Shown: positions 33,594 to 45,385, counted from the first letter of the stretch. The stretch: DNA of 64,000 nt from Phocoena phocoena (GCF_963924675.1 NC_089240.1:117061680-117125679); one strand, 5' to 3'. Notes: a model not told the origin generated them from the letters alone. Numbers and translations: made by a program.

Positions 33594-36500
33594 AAGAGAG
33601 GGGGAATTTTAATATGGACTGGACGTTTGATACTTAAGAGATTGTTAATTTTCTGGTGTGATAGAATTACATTGATAAAATTACCTTACCATTTAGAGAC
33701 AAACTGTGAAGCATCTGTAGATGAAATGATACGATATTTGAGATTAGCTTTAAACAATACATGGTTAATAGGAGGAAATGGGCAGGGATATAGATGAAAC
33801 AAGAATGCGCTTGAGTTGATGGTTGTTATAGCTGGGTAATGAGTACAGGGTAGTTCACTGGACTTTTCAGTTTTGTGTGTGCTAGAAAATTTCTACAACG
33901 GATGAATAAAAATCATTTTTCAAAAGAAAAGTCATGGTACCTGCTCTCAAGGAACTCCCAGAGTCAGAATCACCTGGAAACCTGTACTGACAGTCATTTA
34001 TGATGAACCCCCGCCTCTCCTAAGCTACAGTGGCCAAGTTCAAGGAACATAAGGACCCAGCATGGGGCCCCCGGTCCAGAGCAAGTGACGGTGGAAGGGG
34101 GGGATTGGGAGGGAAGCTTCTCAAGTAAAAGGAAGGCTCTGAAATGGGAAAGACCTTGAAAGAAGGTCACTGAGGTTGGTGCCTATAAAGCAAGGGAGGG
34201 CATGACCCGAGATGAAGTTAGAAAGTAGGAGGGGAAACAGATTACACACAGGGCCTCATGGGCCACGGTAAGGAGTGGAGACTTTTCCCTGAAAGCAAAG
34301 GGAAGTCAATAAAGCACTCCAAGCAAGGGGCTGACATGCTTTTATTTGCATTTTTAAAATATCCTACTGGCAGCACGGTGGGAAATGTAATGGTGGAGAT
34401 AGGAGGAGAAGCAGGGGACCGGCTGGCCGACTATTAGAGAGGACCAAGTGAGAGACACTGGCGGCCTCTTCTGGAATAGGGGGATGGAAGAGAATCGAAC
34501 AGATTTTATAAGAATTAGGAAACAGAATTAACAGAATGAGGCGCCTATGTGGAAGTGCGCGTGAAGGAGTGGGAGAAGTCAGGGATGTCTCCTAAGTTTG
34601 TGTCCAGAGTGGGTAGATGGCGGAGGTGGGGCTGAGGGCGGGGTGAGCACCTGCAGGAGAAAGTGAAGATCAGGAGATTTGTTTCGGATCTGGCGCCCAG
34701 TGTTTGCTGGGCAGTTCAGCCAGGGTGGTGTGGCTTCACCAGGCGGAGGGCTGAGTTCAACTAACATCCTCCCACTTGGGCAATCCGCAGGCTAATTGAG
34801 CTACTTGGGGTGTCACGGTGCCCCACTCATTACTGCCCCGGGACCATTTCCAAAGTGTCCATGCTGGGTCTGTGCTCTCTGTGATCTCTGTTTTCTAGGA
34901 GTTTCTTTTCGGGGACCTGGCATGGATGAGTCCAACTGCTCGGTAGGATGGCACAGGCAGAGTAAAAGACGAGGAGATTCTGGATCAACCTGGAAGGGCT
35001 AAGAGAGACCACAGGACCACTACCACACCCACCTCCCACCTGGAGAGACCCTCGAATTGCCTCCCCAGCCATGAGCTCACCTGTTCTTCACAACAGCGCT
35101 GTGACAAAGGCAGGAAATGACATATTTGACAGATGTGGCAGTGAGTGTGCCCTGATGACAGGGACAGTGACGTCTTTTTCCATCTCTCTCTCTTTCTCCC
35201 CCTCGGTACCCCAGTACCCAGCACATGCCTTGGCACAGAGAAGGGACACAGCAAGCACGTGGTGAAAGACAGAAAATGATTTCATTCAATCTTAATGAAA
35301 CACAGGAAACAGCAGCACCTTCCCCGAACCGTCCAGACACTATCTAAGGTTCCTATCTAAGGCTATCTGGACACCGTTTCCAGAAACACAAAGCTCACCC
35401 TACAAAACAGGTAGTTTGGCGGGGGGACTGTTTTTATTTATTGTCATTTGTTTTATATATAATTTCAAAATGCCAAATATAGTAAATGCTGGGGCCTAGC
35501 GTCCCAGAAGCCATACGATCCATAGTGAAGAAGAATGTAGTCAAGGAATTTGCTTCAACAGGCACAGAGATTGTCATCTGGGAGAATGAGATTTGCAAGG
35601 AAAGCAGCAGGCCTTCATCCCAGGAGCCTGGGGTCATAAACATCCTATGAGGATGGCAACAGGACGGGCAGGGCTGGAGACAGGGAGGCCAGGTTAGAGG
35701 GCTGTGGGAAAAGAGGAAGACAGCTCCCTGTAGGGGATCCAGAGAGGCAGAGAGAGAGGGAGAAGGCCCAGATCTGAGGAGAAGGCCAGCTCTGGAGCTG
35801 TTCAGGTCCCTCAGGCTGAGGTCTGCATGTGGTCACAGCTACGTTACCCAGGGGCCAATGGATTTCTGGTTTGGAAGGTAAGGGGGAAAGACAGAGGGGG
35901 CTTCCCTGAACGTATCAGTTAGGACTTCACATCCAAAGTGATAGAAACCCAACTTGAACAGGCTTCCCCTATCAGGTGGGTCCCTCTCTGATAACCTCAG
36001 AGATGCAAGTCTAGTGGAAAGAGACCTACCTCTTTTCCAATAACACCAACCAAAATTCCAGAATTGAGTCTCATTGAACTGGATTGGCACTGTGCCCTAG
36101 ACCCTGGAATTCATCAGTAGGCCAGGCCCAGGTCACACGCATAGGCATGTGAGGTGTAGGTGGGGGTCAAGCCCACGCAAACCAACTGTACTGAGAATAG
36201 GAGCCGAACGGTTCCGCAGTGAAAAATTAGTGTCATCAGAAGATGGGGAAATGAAAGCTGGGTGGGCAGAAACAGCAGAAGTCCAGTGCACTGGAGGACA
36301 AGACTGTGGAAAATAATACACACAAAACCCCTTGAGGGGAATGAGCCCAGGCAGGAGACGGGGAAACAGCACTGGATGAGGACGGGGAGGAGCGTCAGTG
36401 GAGAGATGGACGTGTGATGGGCTTCAGAGACTTTTGCCCTGTGCTTGGGGCAGCAACAGAATTCTTCACAGGATTGAGGAAAAATGCTCTTCTGCCGGGC

Positions 36501-37174
36501 TAGTCCCAAAAAGAGGGCCTCAGCCTGGTCACGTGTCGGCGAGCAGCTAAACACCTATACTTTGGGCCAAGCAAGTATTGTTCGTTTGTATCCTTATTTC
36601 TCCTGTCAAATCACTCTGGTCCAGCCTCCTTCATGAATCTCAGCTATTATAAAGGCTGACATGATTGATACTGTACAGCAGAGATCCTGGAGCCGTCATA
36701 CAGGAAAGGGCTCCTGGACCACCAAGCCAGAGTCTGGCTCTTCCGATTCCAAGGTGAGTAAGCGAGTAGGAACGAGAAACTGAAAAGCTGTGTATCAGCC
36801 TGTTGGGATCACTCCATCTCTTTGAGTTTTAGTTCTATGATCTGTAAAACGCAGATAATGTCTTTGGAAATACCTAGCATCCTACCTGGTTCATAGTAGA
36901 TTCAAAAATTACCATTCCTTCTTCTGTTCTACCCCCCATCCTCCAAGGTGACATGGAAAGCCGAAGTACTTCCTGAAAGCATCTGTTAACTCATCAGCTG
37001 AACCATAGTCTGAAATCCTGAAACCAGAGCTAAACCACCTTATGCCTCTGGCCCTCCTGACCCCTTGGTGTCACTGGGAATCGCCTGATGGGCCGTTCCC
37101 TCTTCTTTTGTGGAAGAGTGGAAATAGTCATACCCTATCCTTCCCAGGAATCTGGGGGTGTTACTCATCTGCTC
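33594..37174. other. Longest largely unique stretch of the window
   Basis: About 3.6 kb without a recognised repeat or exon. Open frames such as 36114-36554 and 34985-35254 on the minus strand have no recognisable domain, and their neighbours do not form a splice pattern. Confidence 0.45.
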
Positions 37175-37350
37175 ACTCAGGTGAGCCTCAGAGGTCATCT
37201 GGTCTAATTCTCTCCCACATATTACTTACAAGGAGACGGAGGCCCAGAGCGGGGAAGAAGTTGGCTCAAGGTCACACAGCATCTTAGGGATAGACTCAGG
37301 AGTAGGCATTAGGGCTGAAAGACCAGTGCTCTTTCTATTGCTACACAGCT
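37175..37350 (-). repeat. MIR-family SINE remnant
   Basis: 'GAGGTCATCTGGTCTAATTC', 'GGAGACGGAGGCCCAGAGCG', 'CAAGGTCACACAGCATCTTA', ending 'CCAGTGCTCTTTCTATTGC': an ancient tRNA-derived SINE in reverse orientation. Confidence 0.7.
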
Positions 37351-37878
37351 GCTTATAAACCTTTTTTATTTTCACAAAATGAAGTATATTTATTAGCTAA
37401 ACCAACTTCTTTTCAACATACATCTACAGTAAAGGCTTTTCAGAGATGTGGCAGAAAGATGAAATGAAGACTTCCTGAAAGAAAAGAGTCACCCTACTAC
37501 TACTCATCCAACCGGGGCTGATGATGTGGAATGTGGGGTGTGAGGAAAGGAAGCCACTAGGCCTAAGCCACATATTCACAGTCTCAAAGTTCTACTTTTT
37601 ACACCATCTAACAACAACAACAACAGCAAACATATAGTATTTGGTATGTACCAGACTCTGCTCCAAGACCTTTACTGATAATAACTCATATAATCCAAAT
37701 AAAGTTATACTACAGTGATGTTTTAAGTGCATGTTAAAAATGTTAATATATTAACAATATTTTAAACATAGCACAAGTGTTGTAACACTATTTTGGCATT
37801 CCTTCTTTTCTTAATCTATCACAAGCTTCAAACAATGAAAGAGGCCTGGGTATTGACCTTGGAAAGGCCCTGCTACAA

Positions 37879-38042
37879 TCCACTCATCCATCCATCTATC
37901 TATCCACTCATCCACTCATCCATCCATCTACCCACCCACTCATACACTCATCAGTCCAACCATCCATCCAATCATCCATCCATCCATCCAGTTATCCATC
38001 TATCCATCCATCCACCCACCCACCCACCTACCCATCCATCCG
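37879..38042. repeat. (CATC)n microsatellite
   Basis: About 160 bp of CATC/CACC/TATC tetramers, impure. The plus-strand frame across it (37793-38104) is just the repeat translated. Confidence 0.95.
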
Positions 38043-39042
38043 ACAGTTGCCGCGTTCCTCCCATACACCAAGCCTTGTGTTTGGTGCTAGTGATGCAGAG
38101 ATGAAGAGAATACACTACCCGTGCTTTAGTAGTGGGGAGAGGAGGGATAAGTATGAACTTACATGGAAACCACTGTGGGACAGTGGCATAAAGGCATGGA
38201 GGAGGGGCACCTTGCCAAGTCTGTTGGCTTAGTTATTTTTAGTGGGAAGTGTCAAGGAAGACTTCCTTAAGGAGGTGACACCTCAGAGGAGACCAGGAAA
38301 ATAACAGTAGGAGACTTCAGCTTCTGGAGTAATAATACCCTTGGAAAATCTGATGAAAATTGTATCTCTCTAGATAAGTGCATATGTACACTTACACACA
38401 CATTTTACCTTTTCACAGGTGAGTTTAAAATCCAGCTCCGTCACGTAGAGCCTTAGAGCCTCTGCTCTCTAATTGGTAAAATGAGAGTAACAACAGAACT
38501 TGTCTTCCTCTCAGGGTAGCTGTGACGATCAAATGCAAATTTGTGTGTAAAGCACCTGCAGAGACTTGGCAATCAATAAGTTGGCAATCAATCAGTCTCT
38601 ATCCTTCTCCTAAGTGGAATTTAATTCTCAAAAGCAATGAGATGACAGTGTAGCCAAGAGGGTAAAATGATCTTTTTTTGTCTCCTACAGAGTCTACTGT
38701 ATTTTTTTTTTCCTTCTTCCATCATGCAGATTAGTTTGTGTGGCTTCATTTTCCCAAGTAGCTTTTTATGGCCAGCCCCTTAGATTATTTGGACTCCCTT
38801 AGGGTACCCGTAGAGATGTGATCCCTGCTTAGGTCAGGAGGCCATTCTTTCCCTTTGGGAATCTTCTTTTCTACCCGAAAGGACTTTAATATGTATCTTC
38901 TTCTAGGGCTTCTAGAAGTCCCTGGCTATATATAGATCAGCGATTCTAACAGGGTAATGACTGGCATGGCCTGGAGATGCTGTGTCAGGCCTGCAGAACA
39001 ATACACCACCCCAACTCATCTCTTAGCTTAACTTCTAGGGTC
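38043..39042. other. Unique intergenic DNA
   Basis: Nothing recognised; T-runs at about 38671 and 38702. Confidence 0.4.
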
Positions 39043-39519
39043 TGTATTAGTTTCCTAGGGCTCCTGTAACAAAGAACCACAAACTGGGTGGCATTAAACA
39101 ACAGAAATGCATTCTCTCACAGTTCTGGAGGCCAGACGTCTGAAATCAAAGTGTGGGCAGGGGTGATTCCTTCTGGAGGTTCTGAGGGAGAATCCATTCA
39201 CTGCCTGTCTCCTAGCTTCTGGGGGTTGCTTGGCATCCCTTGGCATTCCTGGGCTCCTATGTGTATCACTCCAATCCCTGCCGCCATCTTCACATCCCGC
39301 CTCTGTGTGGTTCTGTGTCAAATCTTTCTCTCCTTTCTCTTAGGAGGACACTTACCATTGCATTTAGGGCCCATCCAGATAATCCAGGATGATCTCGTCT
39401 TGAGATCCTTAACTTCATTACATCTGCAAAGACCCTTTTTCCAAATAAGATCCCCTTCCCAGGTTTTAGGAATTAGTACCTGGACATTCTCTTGGGGAAC
39501 CACCATTCAATCCACTGCA
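39043..39519 (-). mobile_element. MLT1-like (MaLR) solo LTR
   Basis: Reverse LTR from 'TGTATTAGTTTCCTAGGGCT' (its 3' end) to 'ACCATTCAATCCACTGCA' (its 5' end). Flanked by a 4-bp GGTC duplication (39039-39042, 39520-39523). Internal phrases 'GCATTTAGGGCCCATCCAGA' and 'CATTACATCTGCAAAGACCC' support the family. Confidence 0.82.
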
Positions 39520-39624
39520 GGTCTTAATTCCATAACCAAAGTCTAGCTTTTTCAAGCCTGGCGATTTGGCTTTTTCAGGATGTCACTACCTTTGAGTAAA
39601 AGGGAAAAATATATCAGTTACAAA

Positions 39625-39820
39625 TTGGTGCCAGACCCAGGGCTGGGGGCTGCATCTACATCCCCTCACTTAATCTCCACAGCCCTGTAGAAGGCAGATG
39701 CTCAGATCATCTTTATTTTGCAGATGACGCTGAGAGTACTTCAGTCATTAGCCCCAGGTCATACAACTAGTACATAATGAAGTTGCTTTCCAACTCATCT
39801 CTGCCAGATTCTGAAACTTC
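39625..39820 (-). repeat. MIR SINE remnant
   Basis: 'CTTAATCTCCACAGCCCTG', 'CAGATGACGCTGAGAGTACT', 'CAGGTCATACAACTAGTACA'. First of three consecutive reverse MIR-like copies. Confidence 0.65.
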
Positions 39821-39824
39821 ATTT

Positions 39825-40015
39825 ATTGAGGCCTGAGCCTGGGCAAGGCACTCTCCTATGTGCTTTACAAATCAAAACACATCGAACATTCATGACGACC
39901 ACACAAGTTAAATACATTATTAATAGTTCTCCCCTCCCTGTAGATGAGGAACCTGAGACACAGAGACATCTAGTAACTTGTCCAAGGGAACATGGCTAAA
40001 AGACCATGACCCTGG
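39825..40015 (-). repeat. MIR SINE remnant
   Basis: 'GGGCAAGGCACTCTCCTATG', 'GTAGATGAGGAACCTGAGAC', 'TAGTAACTTGTCCAAGGGAA'. Confidence 0.75.
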
Positions 40016-40024
40016 ATGTCCTTC

Positions 40025-40220
40025 ATTTGTAAGATTAAGAATGAAGATTTAATAAATGTGCACTACGTCAGTCACTTTGTGTTTTTCACATGGAGTCTTC
40101 CCTGGAAACTGGCAAAACAGATTATTATTATTATGTTTTACAGAAGGGAAACCAAGGCTCAAAGGGGGGAAATGACTTGTCCATGCACGATGAAGTGGGA
40201 TACCAACCTAGGTCTTTGCA
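40025..40220 (-). repeat. MIR SINE remnant
   Basis: 'TTATTATGTTTTACAGAAGG', 'AAACCAAGGCTCAAAGGGGG', 'AATGACTTGTCCATGC'. Third in the series. Confidence 0.7.
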
Positions 40221-40323
40221 ACCCATCAGGGAGGCTCTAGGGAGATGACGTATGTGACTGGGCCTCACTTTGAAAACAAGATGCGGGTTTTAGGGAAAAG
40301 TAAGTACTTAGCCCTGTCCTTAC

Positions 40324-40399
40324 AGTCTTCTTCCTCTTCATCATCATCATAATCGCCATTGCTGTCAGCAGCATCAAAGTACCACTGCCGCTGCCCAAC
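40324..40399 (-). other. Possible unrecognised short exon (splice-bounded open frame)
   Basis: Seen: on the minus strand 'CTTTTCAG' (ending at 40400) precedes a 76-nt block that reads VGQRQWYFDAADSNGDYDD followed by DEEEED, and ends ...GAC T with GTAAGG after it. That is an acceptor-like and a donor-like site flanking a fully open, low-stop frame (phase 0 in, phase 1 out), oriented like FGF13. The acidic end comes from GAT/GAA-type triplets, so a decayed trinucleotide repeat is an alternative. I do not recognise the peptide and give no function. It could be a coding exon of an unplaced gene, a pseudogene piece or chance. Confidence 0.25.
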
Positions 40400-41469
40400 C
40401 TGAAAAGTCCAAGGCCGGGGTCAATGATGCCCAGGGGGTGCTACTGGCTCACACAGCTCTGATCTCATCCTGACACTTCTGAGAAAAATATTACATAACC
40501 CGAGGGAAGAAGGATGAGTTGGCATGAGGCACACAGTTCGGTCACTTTGCAGTCACGCTTGGAGTGTCTAATTAAGCATCAAGTGTGTGCCTCCTGGCAA
40601 TGGCTGCAAAGAGGTTCAGGACAGAAAGCCTCACCCCCGACATGCACAAGGAACCGAGAAAGTAGAATATGGAGAGCCACGTGTCACCAAGGGCTTCTCA
40701 AGGGGGGCCCAGCTATTAACAACGCTGGGGCAGGGCCGGGGACTGAGGGGAGGCTGGAGTTGATGCCACCAGAAATGCTGGAGATCAAGGGCAGCAGGGA
40801 TCTCCCCTCCCAGGGCACGCTCCCCAACACACCAGCTCCAGCTCCTGCTTTCCCAAGGCTTCATTTTGAATGATACCATTCAGCCTGTCTGACTCTTTCC
40901 TCCCCCTCAACTCCCGTGGAACCGGCACTGTGGTTGTTGCCCAGGTCCTAGAAGTCTCCTCACATGCTACGCTTACGGCCCCACCTCTCTTCTAAGAAGC
41001 TCTTCCCCTTGCACTCTGACTGTGTGATCTAGGAAGCACCCCACCTCCCATACCCACTGTGACCGTGGAGGTAGGGTCCAAACAGCACTCCTAAGTCTGG
41101 CCAAGCTGCACCTTCTACTGGGCATTTTCAAATTGGAGCTGGAGGGGAGGACCCTCTTTGTTCTTCGGTCAATGGCAGGATGTGAGCTTGAGGTAGCCCT
41201 GCGGTCAGCTTTCTCAGCTCATGGAGAACGCCAGCCTCCAGCAGGAAAGGATGAAGATGCCCCATGAAGAAAAGAGAGATGAAAGAAAGAACCAATGCCT
41301 ACAAGCATTCTTCTTCCTGTTTGCCGGCTGTCCCCAAGGCTAGCTCCATTCTTGTCCTTCCCCTGGCTTGATCACAGGAGCCCACACATTCCTCCCTTCT
41401 TTGGTTTAAGCTGAATTGAATTGTGTGTCTGTCACTTTCAATGAACAGTTCTTATACCCTCCACTTGCC
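40400..41469. other. Unique intergenic DNA
   Basis: Nothing recognised beyond the possible exon at its left edge. Frame 40514-40873 lacks support. Confidence 0.4.
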
Positions 41470-41660
41470 AAGGAGAGTCGTAATTATCCTATCCAGTCCA
41501 TGGCATTGGGGGCCTCATAACATTTCTCTGAGGCAGCTGGTCCCATTCTACAGATGAGGAAGCTGAGCCACGGAGTCCTAAGGCGCCCAGCGAGTCAGTG
41601 GCAAAGCCCGGAATCTGTGTTCTTTCCCTACCCTTGCCCCTCAAAGTTATTAACCTAATC
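41470..41660 (-). repeat. MIR SINE remnant
   Basis: 'CATTCTACAGATGAGGAAGC' followed by 'AGTCAGTGGCAAAGCCCGGA'. Confidence 0.65.
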
Positions 41661-41749
41661 CCTGCGACATGTGTCAGAGCCCTCCCTCCATCCTCTCTGT
41701 CCTCCCTGCCCATCCGCCTAGGCTAGGGCCTCTTCACTCCTTCCCTAGT

Positions 41750-42270
41750 GGAGTGTACTAGCATCCTAACTAGCTCCCCTGCCTCTCCCCATCTCCAACC
41801 CACTATTTCCGGCCAGGATTCCTAAAGCATACCTACTGGTTATATAATTTGCTCAGTTAAATAATCGCTGTGGCCTTCCCATTGCCTACTCAATTAACTT
41901 CGGAGCTTGGCATTCAAGGCTCTTCCCAACCTGGACCTAATCAACCCTTGTATGTTTCTCTTCCTTTCTCTTGCCACCCACTGTTAAGGTTCCAGCTGTA
42001 CCAGCTGCATTCCTGTGCCCACCCCTTGGCTCAAGTAGATCCTCCGCCCAAACTGCCCCTGTGCCCACTGTGGAAATCCACCCGGTTCATTAAGGCCCAA
42101 CTCAGACACCGGTGCTTGCATAAAGCCTTCCCAAGGTCACTAACTGCACGTCATGGTCGCCTCTCGGAATCCTCATGGACCCTTCATTCTGTCCTTTCAG
42201 GGCACTTTTCATACTGCTCTGGATATTATAGCTACCCTGAGATTTTTCTCAAAATCTTTACCAGGTCAAG
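41750..42270 (+). repeat. L2-like ancient repeat remnant
   Basis: 'TTCCCATTGCCTACTCAATT', 'TTGGCATTCAAGGCTCTTCC', 'AGGCCCAACTCAGACACC' and 'AAAGCCTTCCCAAGGTCACT' follow the order of a known ancient LINE-derived repeat of mammals. Heavily diverged; class uncertain. The plus-strand frame here (41870-42307) is a by-product. Confidence 0.45.
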
Positions 42271-42304
42271 AGGGCCAGGAAGACAAGGTCTGTGCCTTCC
42301 TTCC

Positions 42305-42610
42305 TGATTTCATTCAACATACATCATTCAGCACCTTCTGCATGATTGGCACTCTTCTTTGCGCTAGAGGTAGTAAATTATAGTAGATAACAAGCCAGGC
42401 ACTATTTGAGAATTTCATGCACGATAGCTCTTACCATTCTCACAATAATTCTACAAAGTAGGTATTGTCATGCTCATTTTATAGTTGAAGAAACAGAGGC
42501 CCAGAGAAGTTAAGTAACTTGCCTGAGGTCACACAGCTAGTAAATGGCAGAGCTGGGATACAAACCCAGGCAGTCTGGCCCTGGGGGCAGCGCTCTTAAG
42601 CACTCTGCCA
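42305..42610 (-). repeat. MIR SINE, relatively complete
   Basis: From the 'AAGCCAGGCACTATTTGAGA' part through 'GTTGAAGAAACAGAGGCCCA', 'GAAGTTAAGTAACTTGCCTG', 'GAGGTCACACAGCTAGTAAA' to 'CAGCGCTCTTAAGCACTCTG'. Confidence 0.9.
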
Positions 42611-42755
42611 GGCTGCCTTTAAGCCCTCTTCCCTTTCAGCATTCTCTTCAGAGGTGATCCTACCTGCATCTTCATATCTTTTTTCTTTCATCCACTCATA
42701 TCACACAGTTTTATTGATGCCTGCTGTGAGCCAGGCACTGATGGTGATTCAGCAG

Positions 42756-43195
42756 TGTGGTGGGCTGAATGATTGCCCCAAAGATATATCCACATCCTAA
42801 TCCTTAGAATCTACGAATATCCACTTACGTCACAAAAGATAAGATGAAATTAAGGATCCTGAGAAGAGGAGCTTTTGCTGAACTATCCAGGTGAGTCCAC
42901 TGTAATCACAAGGGTCCTTATAACAAGAAGGCAGGGTGATCAGAGTCAGAGAAAGAGATGTGACGACAGAAGCAGAGATTGGAGTGATGCAGCCACAAGC
43001 CAAGCAATTCTGGAAGCCACCAGATTCTCTCCTACAGCCTCTAGAGGGAGTCTGGCCCTGCCGACACCTTGATTTTGGCCCAATGATACTGATTTCAGAC
43101 TTCTGGCCTCTAGAACTATGAGAGAATACATTTCTGTTGTTTTAAGCCATCCAGTATGGGATCATTTGTTATGGCAGCGCTAGGAAATTAATACA
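42756..43195 (+). mobile_element. MLT1-like (MaLR) solo LTR
   Basis: Starts TGTGGTGGGCTGAATGATTG and ends 'GGAAATTAATACA'. It contains 'GGGTCCTTATAACAAGAAGG', 'CTGCCGACACCTTGATTTTG' and 'ACATTTCTGTTGTTTTAAGC', all MLT1 hallmarks. No internal MaLR sequence. Confidence 0.85.
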
Positions 43196-43280
43196 GACAG
43201 GGAGCAAGATAAATGTGATTTCTGCTCTCATGGAATGGACAAGACAGATACTGATTTTTTAAAAATTAGAAGGTCACTCT

Positions 43281-43468
43281 ATTAGGTATGTGAAATAAGG
43301 CTAGTCCTAACTGAGATATGCTGTGTCAATTACACATGAGATTTTGAGGACTTACGAGGAAAAAAAGTATAAAGTAGCTCACTAATTTTCTACCGATTAC
43401 ATGTTGAAATGATAATATTTTAGATACATTGAGTTAAAGAAAATATATTATTAAAATTAAAAAAAAAA
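43281..43468 (+). mobile_element. Short retroposed segment of uncertain family
   Basis: A 188-bp insert ending in an A-rich tail ('ATTATTAAAATTAAAAAAAA') between perfect 14-bp duplications TAGAAGGTCACTCT at 43267-43280 and 43469-43482. The body ('ATTACATGTTGAAATGATAA') is not the common L1 3' end or a SINE. A tail plus duplication indicates L1-mediated insertion. Confidence 0.75.
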
Positions 43469-43482
43469 TAGAAGGTCACTCT

Positions 43483-44044
43483 GTGTTCCAGATGGGAACT
43501 ACAGGGTACAATGAAAGCTTCTCGAGCAGCAGCCCACGGCCACAGCCTTCCTGTCCCTTAACACATGTGAAGGGGACAAAGGGATGAGATTGATGGCTGA
43601 GGGCTGGAAGAGAGACTTAGTACACTAAACAAGCATGACAGGGGAGCATTTTGAACACTGCTACTGAAAACATGAAATTCATCATGAGATCACCTTATGA
43701 GGCTACGAATGAAGGGATCTAATCCTCATCCTTGCTGCTGTCAGCATTTTCATAAAGGCTACCCAGAGGCTCTTGCGGCCCTTGGCCCAGAAGCATGCCT
43801 CTCTCCTTTGTTAAGAACCGCACACAGGTTACCGTGCAGGCAGTCCTGTAGCCACCTGTGCTGGGCTGACAAGTAGGTCACCTCCATTCAATTGCTAGTG
43901 ACGGACTAGAATACTGTTTGGAGAAAGACTCTGAGGCCATGTCCGGGCTCGGTCATCATGACTGATTAGCAAGACCTGCCATGAGCTGCATCTAGTGGAA
44001 GGGGAACACGGACACCGTGTATTTCTGACCATCCTCTAGAACCC
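43483..44044. other. Unique intergenic DNA
   Basis: Nothing recognised. Confidence 0.4.
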
Positions 44045-44395
44045 TGTTCTCAACCTTTAGCTCACATAAGAATCCCCTGGGCAGGGGGGCTTATTAAAAC
44101 CCACACTGCCGGGCCCCACCTCGAGAATCTCTGAAACATTCGATTTGGGGTGAAGCCTGAGAATGTATATGACTCGCAGGTGCTCAGATGATGCCGGTAC
44201 TGCTGGCCCAGGTACTGCACTTAGCAAACTGCTAGTCCAGAGCGCATCTCAAACTTCTCCACGAGCAGCAATCACACGGAGTCCTTGGGAAAAGGCCGCT
44301 CTGAGTCAGCAGGCGCGAGGTAAAGACCAAGATTCTGTATTTCTTGTAAGCTCCCAGGCAGCGCCCATGCTGCACTAGAGATTACACACACCTTG
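44045..44395 (+). repeat. Two MER5-like hAT remnants in tandem
   Basis: First: 'CTGTTCTCAACCTTTAGCTC', 'AGAATCCCCTGGGCAGGGGG', 'CCGGGCCCCACCTCGAGAAT'. Second, from about 44210: 'TCTCAAACTTCTCCACGAGC' and 'AAGATTCTGTATTTCTTGTA'. Both plus strand, old. Confidence 0.6.
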
Positions 44396-44587
44396 GGTGG
44401 AAGGAGCTAGAAAGACAGTCCTCCATTATGGTGGCATGGCACACGAGGGTGCCAAGGACAATTGTAAGGTGTCACAAATAATTTGGAATGAATCGCTTTC
44501 CCTAAAAGTAACCTCGGGAAGATTCGTTCTTTTCTCTATTTAGAAAGCCTGTCTTTTACTTGCATTCTTGTATATGATGAAACATGC

Positions 44588-44723
44588 GGGATTTCCCTGG
44601 CCGTCCAATGGTTGGGACTCCGCACTCTCACTGTTGCCGGCTCGGGTTCATTCCCTGGTCAGGGAGTTAAAATCCCACAAGCCGTGTGCCTCGGCCAAAG
44701 AATGAAAAAAATTTTTTTTAAAA
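44588..44723 (+). mobile_element. Short CHR-type SINE, diverged
   Basis: Head 'GGATTTCCCTGGCCGTCCAA', body to 'GTGTGCCTCGGCCAAAG' and an A/T-rich tail. Only a weak 9-bp duplication (GAAASATGC at 44579-44587 and 44724-44732). Confidence 0.85.
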
Positions 44724-44732
44724 GAAAGATGC

Positions 44733-45227
44733 AATTACAGCAAATCTACCAGGAACTGTATATAGACTCAGACTCAAAGACCATATTCCATCTCTCTCCC
44801 TCCATTACAATCCCATTTATTTATACAGATACACAGGGAGTTGTGGAGGGACCCAGAGGACCCTAGTCCACCCTTCCTGGCCCAGGGAAGTTCAAAACAA
44901 GGGGTTACTGGCCCTGGAGGTGTTGGGAAGGATCTGGAAAGCTGTGTTGAGGGAACTGGAGGGGAAGGTGGTGGGCCAGGCCGGGCACTCCCCCCGAGGA
45001 CAGCCCAGGGTCCGGCTGGCTCCACGGCTCACTGGGAGGACGCAGAGGAGGGGGTGGGGAATCTGGCACCTTCTGGCATCTTGGAGAAGCTGGTCCCCAA
45101 GGACACCCAGCCCAGGTCGTGCTGCGCCCGAGCACCGTGTAACTGTCCAGAGCGCACGGCAGCCCTCTGAAGGTCACCTCCCACAGGCGGCAGCAGACAA
45201 AGGCCAAGACCACTGGGCTGGAGTGTT
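44733..45227. other. G+C-rich unique DNA
   Basis: Overlapping open frames on both strands (for example 44841-45170, 44920-45276) reflect base composition. No domain recognised. Confidence 0.4.
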
Positions 45228-45385
45228 AGGATGCAGTTCCTTGGAGAGGACATCCCACTTCTTGCCCCTAAGCTGAATTACAAGGACGACATGAAGGCTG
45301 AGGAAAGAGAGACAGTGAGCTCTGGAAATAGAAGGGCGAGAGGGAACACAGCAGGGTGACCGGTCACTCATCCTGCTTTGCCCAG
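45228..45385 (-). repeat. Copy A of a locally duplicated unknown segment
   Basis: About 155 bp matching 46748-46897 in the same orientation with a few indels; shared phrases include 'GGACATCCCACTTCTT', 'CCCCTAAGCTGAATTACA', 'TGAGGAAAGAGA', 'AATAGAAGGGC' and 'TTTGCCCAGAC'. Both minus strands read QLRGKKWDVL. No domain is recognised; it may be a dispersed repeat rather than a gene. Its strand is arbitrary. Confidence 0.6.

Noticed and set aside
37793..38104. 103-codon frame rich in His/Pro/Ser
   Set aside because: Translation of the CATC microsatellite.
41870..42307. 145-codon plus-strand frame
   Set aside because: Overlaps an ancient L2-like repeat; residues follow the repeat, not a protein family.
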